Shown: piece after piece, positions 57,655 through 64,000 of the stretch
Layout of the letters: each line of letters begins with the position of its first letter
Numbering within the stretch: position 1 is the stretch's first letter
Origin: Zygnema cylindricum
Lineage: Eukaryota; Streptophyta; Zygnematophyceae; Zygnematales; Zygnemataceae
Length of the DNA stretch: 64,000 nt
Assembly (NCBI GenBank): GCA_037447655.1
Contig: JBBHKE010003430.1
Location: 449,822-513,821, forward strand
Reading direction: 5' to 3'
Position numbers and translations under genes: made by a program
The notes under the pieces: model-generated
What the model was told of the DNA's origin: nothing
The model's database searches: none
What the model saw: only the letters and a program-made list of their open reading frames with translations

Positions 57655-58945
57655 TGTTGTGATTTGAAAACTGTAGCACTCAGTAAACTGGTTAGTGAGA
57701 GAGGGATTAGTACTTAGAATAATTTTTGGTATACACACTTTAGTACTGACCCCTAATAGTGTTATAGTACTATAAGGACAAAAGAGTGTACTGTACTTCT
57801 ACAGGAACACGCGTCAGCAGATGAGGATTTTGCAAGTGTTATGGAAAGTCACCGACACTCAAATACACGTGTCTAACATTGAACGAGCGGATTCGCAAAA
57901 TCGAACAGGTGAAGTTTGGACCGGACATCCAATAAATTGACTGTACAGATTCAGAATAAAACGTTGATTCAAATCGTGTCGACGAACGTGATTCCCGCGG
58001 GACCACAAGTGACAAAGCTCGCCGTACGCACTTAGGTGCTTCGTACCGCACAACAACAGTCGGCAAGATTTATGTGAACCATGCTGACTAAGCGTAAATT
58101 TGAAATGGGACCACAGCTAATGATTTGGAGGCGTATCGTCCATCGCGAAGATCTACTTTACATCTTACGACGATCCGTGAATTCAGAATTGACTAGTACG
58201 GACGCTTACAATAATTTGGACGGACTCGCCAATTGCTGACTAAGCAAGTGGCACAATGTATGTACGGCCACTATCTCTAAATATCTAAAACAACATTAAA
58301 TTCTATGTAGTGAATTAGTTTTTAGTGTTACATTATTGAAATAGGATAAAAGTTACAATTAGGGTTTTGGACGTACTTCCGGTACACTAGACATACCGTT
58401 GACGTACTGTGACTTCAGTAGGGTACAGTACTTAGTTACACGTGTAGTACCTTGGTTAGTGCAAGGCTCAATAGATAGCTATGTGAGTCTAAAATGTAGG
58501 ACTTAGTTTATTTTCCAGCATCAGTTGAGTTTATCAAAGTAATGGCAGATTGTTTTTCTGCATCTTTGACCTGTCAGTGTGATCACTCTGATTGATATCT
58601 TGATATGAAACTTTATTTGGATGTTCTATAAAATAGAAACTATATGGTTGTGTAGTTTCACTCTGTTTGCTGTTTGTGTAGAATTTTGTGAGAGATTTAC
58701 TTCGTTAGTTTGATAAGCTGGCAACAATTTTTGGGAAATTCTGGAGCTCATATCTTTTCGATTCTTTTGTGGATCAGGCTGTAACTTTGGCAGGTTATAT
58801 TGTCGAGTACATACTACATACTAGGCAGTTTGAGGTGATTTTGTATATTGTGGAGTAATCTGTGTTGTCTGAAACATAGTTGTTTTGGGGTTGGCTGTGC
58901 GTGTGTCCCGTGAGTAATCCATGGCTGAAATAGGCTATGGACAAC
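57655..58945 (+). repeat. 3' LTR of the plus-strand gag-only element
   Basis: TGTTGTGATTTG to ATGGACAAC, 1291 bp. The right neighbour TCCTTTATCATCTAG is the LDDKG codons of copia K's protease. The final base of the LTR appears lost. Confidence 0.8.
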
Positions 58946-59250
58946 TCCTTTATCATCTAGCACAAAGGTACATATGAGGTTTTTGTTAAGTTGAGGTATA
59001 TAGAGTACATCTTTAAAGGTTACCATGTACACTTGTCCCTATACTTGGACTTTTACATCAACTGATTGTACTAAAATGGTGGTTACAATCCTTCCATCTC
59101 CAAATTTTATCTCGATAGAAGCAATCTTCCTAAGCTTCACAAACAACCTTTTTTCTCTACACATGTGCATAGATGCACCTGAATGAATGATCCATCCTTC
59201 CTCAGGTTCTCTTATATCCCTGAAGAAACACTTTTGCCTTCTACGAATTT
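58946..59250 (-). pseudogene. Protease of copia K, cut at LDDK
   Basis: GWIIHSGASMHMC (DSGA reads HSGA, at about 59184-59173), FGDGRIVTT, VLYIPQLNKNLICTFVLDDKG, where the gag-only LTR is inserted. Nothing of K's integrase or RT is present in the window. Confidence 0.75.
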
Positions 59251-60343
59251 CTGATTATGTCTCCTTCTTCTGAAATCGTTCGTTTAAAAGAAGGTTATCA
59301 ATCTCCTCGTTTAGATCCTCCACATAATCCTCTTCCACCAGAGTTGCCACAAATGCCTTTTTCTTTCCACCTGAATTGTGATTTTCAGATCTCTCGTTGC
59401 TCCTCAAATTGGCCAGTCGGTTACAATCAGCCATGTAGTGACCAGGCTTTTTGCAGAAGTGACATAGTCATTTTGGAGAACCCCTTGCCAATCCATATGC
59501 TTGACTTTCTCGACCTCCTCCTCCAAAGTTCTTGTAAGGTTTCTTAGAGTCTTGATTTCTCTAATCTGTCCTAGCAGCTAAGGCATGTGCACTCTTTCCA
59601 CCTCTGTGAATCTCCATGGTGTTTTCACGAACAAGGATCCTATCTACCACTGTGTTCCAAAGACACCTATTAGCTGATAACTCTTGTACTCGGTTCACTA
59701 TGTTCTCGCTATCATCCGGTAGTTTCATGATTGACGTGTTCACCTTTTCTTTTTCACTCAACTATCGTCTAACACTTTTTAGTTCCACGAAGAGTCAGGC
59801 TAAGTCATTGCAAAATCCAATATTTTTCCCCCTTTGTGAAGGTATGAGTTGATCCTTTGATTAGCTAGTTGTTGCTGTTGAATTGTACTACTCTTGTATA
59901 CATTAACAAGAGCTTCCCAGTTGTCTGCTATTTTGACTACCATTAGATGAGGGGAAGCTACTCCTTTAGTGAGGTGCCTAAGGATATGATATTAGGCTAC
60001 TTCATTGTTGTAGCTCTAGATCTCTGCGTCATTTGTCTCAGCTTTGACTGTCCATGTAGTTGACCCAGATGCAATGACTAGAGCGATCGGAGTAAGAGTC
60101 TCCTTTCCCTTCTTTTTTCTTTTATCAACGACATTGCCTTCTTTTTCACTCTCTTCCGCCTCCTCTTTTTGTTCAGGTCCCCCAAAAGAATCAAAGTGGA
60201 CCTCCATACATTTTTGATGGCCTCCTCACCCTTCCACTTACTATCCCGCATAAGTGCTTCTCATGAAGCGCACCCTTGATCATGGTTTCCCTATAGATAA
60301 ACCATGTTCTATTGAATACGAGCACTCTAGAGGGTGGGCCCAT
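59251..60343 (-). pseudogene. Gag of copia K
   Basis: Begins in the primer site (60333-60347, GGTGGGCCCATAACC on +, exact). Then ETMIKGALHEKHL, IVSGRVRRPSKMYGGP, acidic EEAEESEKEGN, AETNDAEI-SYNNEVA, SYLHKGGK, KLPDDSENIVNRVQELSAN, ILVRENTMEIHRGGKSAHAL, and the intact knuckle CHFCKKPGHYMADC (59469-59428). Five or more stops and frameshifts. Confidence 0.75.
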
Positions 60344-60347
60344 AACC

Positions 60348-60959
60348 TATAACGTTGTGGTCGCCATTGAACCACAGAATTAGCAGCCTAATAGAAGCCC
60401 TCAAGGATAAAATCAGCTTTTCTATTTTGCTTAAAAATAGGAAACACTCAAAACTCCAACAAAGCTAACCAACCTCAGCCTGTGAGGGCTTGACTCCCCT
60501 AAGTCAGACGTAAAAAAAATATCCAGAAATGCTCAACTGAACAGTTAATTATCTTGGGTCAAATTTGCCCTTATATATACAAGAACATAGGGAGAGAGGC
60601 GGCTACCTCACAATTTCATAAGTCCTAAAACCCCTCTCTAAACCTCTACTACTGATGTATCTAGCCAATCAAATGACTATATCGTACAATAAGGTACACC
60701 AGCCGCATTACTTTTTGTACGGTCAGTGTACGACGTGGCTGAGGGGCAGATGCCTTTCAACTCCTCACTCGTTTTGATGCCTTCCGGGAATTCCTTTGAA
60801 CAATGAGAGTGTGCCACGTGTCATTTGGTGACGTTATATCTGCAAACCGCCAAATTGGTCATTTTGCAATGTCGGCTTTCATGGGAGCCGTTCGTTGTAG
60901 ACCGGCTTTCGTCGTCGACCGTTCAAAAACAAATGTCCGATACATTTGTTTCGTGTGAG
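60348..60959 (-). repeat. 5' LTR of copia K, truncated
   Basis: TATAACGTTGTGG (TG mutated to TA) onward. Interrupted at 60960 by LTR M before its end. It resembles LTR A by its 3' end (ATGGCGACCA). Confidence 0.7.
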
Positions 60960-63326
60960 TGTGGAAACTAAAGTTTTTGTTTGTATTTTCTTGGTTTAAA
61001 ACATGTAAAGATAAAGAGCATAAAAGAAGCAGAGGCATTCTGCCTCTATTTCCTCTCTCCAACTCCCACACTTGTCGCTATCACTGAAGGTTGGAGAGGA
61101 AGCTAGAGCCATGGCTGCCCATGCAGTCCAAAGAGAGACATGTAGTAATTTGGTAGGTTTACCAAAAGGAACTTGACGGACCTAGGATTTGATATTAGTA
61201 CTTGTCGTCCGTTAACTCAAGCACTAGTCGGTAGCTCAAGCAGTAGTCGATAGCTTTATCCTATTAGTTTAGAATCAGTGATGAGGTATATAGGGTTTCA
61301 TAAATATTTATAGACATAAATGTAGAGGATATCATTTAACGGCGCAAACAGTCTTTCGACATAGATACAGTTTTTGTAAACGTAAGGTGTACGGTACTCC
61401 ACAAAACAAATACCGCGCATTTATTTCGACGTCGAAACAAATACCACGCATTTATTTTCGACGTCTAAAATTAAAAGCCGATCTTGATCGAACGGTCAAG
61501 ATAGATGCCGCGATCGCAAAATGGGCACTTTGGCGGTTTTCGATCATCGCTACGTCAATTACAACGTGGCACAATCACATTGGCTTGCGGCATCTCCGGA
61601 GAATACGGGATTGAATCCGGATATGGCAGGCATCGACATTTTGGCCATGCCGTACGATGGCCGTACAGAAAGTACATTGTTGTCCATAGCCTATTTCAGC
61701 CATGGATTACTCACGGAAAACACCCATAGACTACACCAAAACAACTGTGTTTCAGACAACACATATTACTCCACAATATATAAAAGCACCTCAAACTGCA
61801 CTAGTATGCAGTATGTACTCGACAATATAACCCGCCAAAGTTATAGCCTGATCCACAAAAGAATCTTAAAGATATGAGCTCCAGAGTTTCCCAAAAATAG
61901 CTGACAGCTTATCAAACTACCCAAGTAAATCTCTCACATAATTCTACACAAATAGCAAAACAGAATGAAACTACACAACCATATAATTTCTATATCATAG
62001 AACATCCACACAAAGTTTCATATCAAGATATCAATTAGAGTGATCACACTGACACGTCAAAGATGCAGAAAAACAGGCTGTCGTTACTTTGATAAACTCA
62101 GCTGATGCTGGAAATAAACTATCTCCTACATTTTATACTCACATAGCAATTTACTGAGCCTTACACTAATCAAGGTACTACACGTGTAGCTAAGTACTGT
62201 ACCCTAATAAAGTCACTGTACGTCAACGGTACGTCTACTGTAATGGAAGTACGTCCAAAACCATAATTGTAACCTTTATCCTATTTCAATAATGTAACAC
62301 TAAAAACTAAATCACTGCATACATAATAATGTTTTTTTCAGATATTTACACATAGTGGCCGTACATACATTGTGCCACTTACTTGGTTAGCAATTGGCGA
62401 ATATGTCCAAATTACTGTAAGCGTCCGTACTAGTCAATTTCGAATTCACGGATCGTCGTCAGATATAAATTAGATCTTCGTGATAGACGACACGCGTCCA
62501 AATCATTAGCTGTGGTCCCATTTCAAATTGATGCTTAGTCACCATGGTTCACATAAGTCCAGCCGACTGTTGTTGTGCGGTACGAAGCACCTGAGTGCGT
62601 ACTGCGGGCTTTGTCCTTTGTGATCCCACGCGAATCGCGTCCGTTGACACGATTCGAATCAACGTTCTATACTGAATCAGTACAGTCAATTTACCAGATG
62701 TCCAGTCCAAACTTCATCCGTTCGATTTTGCGAATCCGCTCGTTCGATGTTGGACACGTGTATTTCAGTGTCGGCGGCTTTCCATAACACCTGCAAAATC
62801 CTCATCTGCTGACGCGTGTACCTGTAGAAGTACAGTACACTCTTTTTTCCTTATATTATTGAAACACTATTAGGGGTCAGTACTAAAGTGTGTATACCAA
62901 AAATTATTCTAAATACAAATCCCTCTCTCACTAGCCTATTTACTGAGTACTAAAGTTTTCAAATCACAACATACATCTCCACTTATACTTTTTTGTTCGA
63001 CACAATAATCTGATTGGTGTCATACTCTAGTAGTATAGGGTTTAGAGAGGGATTTAGGACTTAGAAAATTTGGTTAGTAAACCCCTCTCTCCCAAAGAGC
63101 TCTTGTACAAAAGGTCAACTTTGACCCTTCATAACATACAAGTCACGGGAGAAAATTCAGAGATTCTTTTTGCTATCGACTTAGGGGAGTCTTCTCTTCA
63201 AAAAGGTGAAGTTGGTGAGGTATTTTTTTGTCAGGGTGGCAGTTATTATTGTGAAAACACAAAGGGGTCAGGGTTATCCTAGGGGCTTACTGCTTATAGT
63301 GGGCCAATGGAGGTCTCAGAGTTGCA
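60960..63326 (+). repeat. LTR M (5' LTR of a further copia element)
   Basis: TGTGGAAACTAAAG to GAGTTGCA. Without the nested solo LTR it is about 1.07 kb. It carries CAGCCATGG-like and cactgaagg blocks and the tRNA-like remnant near 61180-61250. It inserted into LTR K. The other end of element M lies beyond the window. Confidence 0.75.
61678..62971 (-). repeat. Solo LTR of the gag-only family
   Basis: 1294 bp, TGTTGTCCATAGCC to AAATCACAACA, flanked by identical TACAT (61673-61677, 62972-62976). The matching flanks and full length make this the youngest-looking member of the family here. The gag start codons are included at its left end. Confidence 0.92.
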
Positions 63327-63341
63327 CGTTATGGGCCCACC
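63327..63341 (+). promoter_or_regulatory. Primer-binding site of copia M
   Basis: CGTTATGGGCCCACC, 14 of 15 bases as in the tRNA-iMet anticodon-arm site. The gag ATG is at 63331. Confidence 0.7.
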
Positions 63342-63701
63342 CTCTAAGGTACCCATATTAATGGAACATGCTTTATATATTGGGAAAATATGATGACACG
63401 CGCTCTATGTGAAAAGAAGCTTTGGGGGATAGTAAGTGGAAAAGTGAGGCGTCTATCCAGTTCAGCCGTACCTCTAGGGTTTCGGGGAGGAGATTTACAA
63501 GAAAAGCAGATCCAGCTCCACCGGAGGATTCGGAGGACGGGGAGAGCATTGTGATGGACAAAGGTAAAGATAAAGAAACAGTTACACTAATAGCAACACC
63601 TATCGCAACCGGTTCCGCGTTCATGTCACCTATTCCGAGAAATGAGAACAATGATGTAGATACTTGGGACTACAACAATATGGCGGCAAAACACTTAATT
63701 C
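63331..63701 (+). pseudogene. Gag N-terminus of copia M
   Basis: MGPPSKVPI, then one base missing so that FNGT reads out of frame, ALCEKKLWGIVSGKVRR, a second shift, RKADPAPPEDSEDGESIVMDKG, MSPIPRNENNDVDTWDYNN and MAAKHLIL, where foreign sequence starts. Closest to the gag of element C. Confidence 0.75.
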
Positions 63702-64000
63702 TGTTGTTCTTTGGTCTAAAATAGACCGCAGAAGCGACCCAAACTATCATGCAAAAAGCTAAGCCAAAAATAGGTCGACGAACAATCATTTGAAATGCAT
63801 CCTCCATTTAACATACAACAACATTTAGGGTTTCATGGAATAATCAACATAAATAAACCCTATGACAACATCTAAGGTTTGATGGAATAATCGACATAAA
63901 CAAACCCTAGGACAAATGCATAAACAATGCATATCAAACATATATAAAAACATAAATAAATAATAACACACAAATGCATCACACATAAACAAGAGTATAA
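63702..64000. other. Unclassified insertion start
   Basis: TGTTGTTCTTTGGTC follows M's gag abruptly. It may be the start of another LTR, but the window ends. Two near-identical 48-bp direct repeats (about 63823-63918, GGAATAATC-ACATAAA-AAACCCTA) are visible. No ORF. Confidence 0.35.

Larger units (their letters stand above)
54892..58945 (+). mobile_element. Gag-only copia-like element, plus strand
   Basis: The 5' LTR lacks its first 480 bp (54892-55700 corresponds to 58136-58945). Internal 55701-57654 codes for gag plus a basic tail only. The 3' LTR 57655-58945 follows a purine tract (GTTTTAGGGGAG). Same family as 35978-40264 by gag. The LTR matches the solo copy at 61678-62971. Confidence 0.8.

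Overview
The window looks like heterochromatic, transposon-packed DNA from a green-lineage (streptophyte) nuclear genome. I found no host gene. The clues are Ty1/copia and Ty3/gypsy LTR retrotransposons, a very small LTR element with a plant-type initiator-tRNA primer site, and copia primer sites that fit the anticodon arm of plant initiator tRNA-Met. A gypsy element carries a cytosine-5 DNA methyltransferase, an arrangement reported from charophyte algae and dinoflagellates. This favours a non-seed streptophyte (alga, bryophyte, lycophyte or fern), but the sequence cannot settle it. Positions, identities and frames were read by eye.

Layout: nearly everything from 1369 to 51641 is one Russian-doll nest. 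The outermost + strand copia element A has its 5' LTR at 1369-2372, and its gag is split twice. Copia element B (2419-25527, CATGG/CATGA duplication) lies in gag codon 14. A gypsy block (25635-47343, AGGT duplication) lies in gag further on. Gag, protease, integrase, RT and RNase H of A resume at 47344-51326, followed by a polypurine tract and a truncated 3' LTR.

Element B carries a 636-bp foldback insertion in its 5' LTR, an internal tandem duplication through a chimeric LTR, and the complete minus-strand copia element C (11546-19388, AGTCT duplication) in its RNase H. C in turn holds a solo LTR in protease/integrase and a 514-bp SMART element whose LTRs contain a tRNA-like sequence. The right part of B is duplicated with a 4535-bp offset, and the copies are separated by a 449-bp tandem array.

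The gypsy block (minus strand) reads gag - protease - DNA methyltransferase - RT - RNase H - integrase - PHD finger. A solo LTR sits in RT. A gag-only copia-like element (35978-40264) sits in the leader, and a decayed copia element H (41880-47260) sits in its 5' LTR.

From 51642 onward there is a second, more fragmentary mosaic around an assembly gap (51808-51817): copia fragments J and K, a gag-only element (54892-58945), another LTR (60960-63326) holding a solo LTR of the gag-only family, and the gag start of a further element. Almost every ORF is broken, often by C-to-T or G-to-A changes. The one long uninterrupted ORF is the RT/RNase H region of C (12880-14520), and its YVDD reads YVND.
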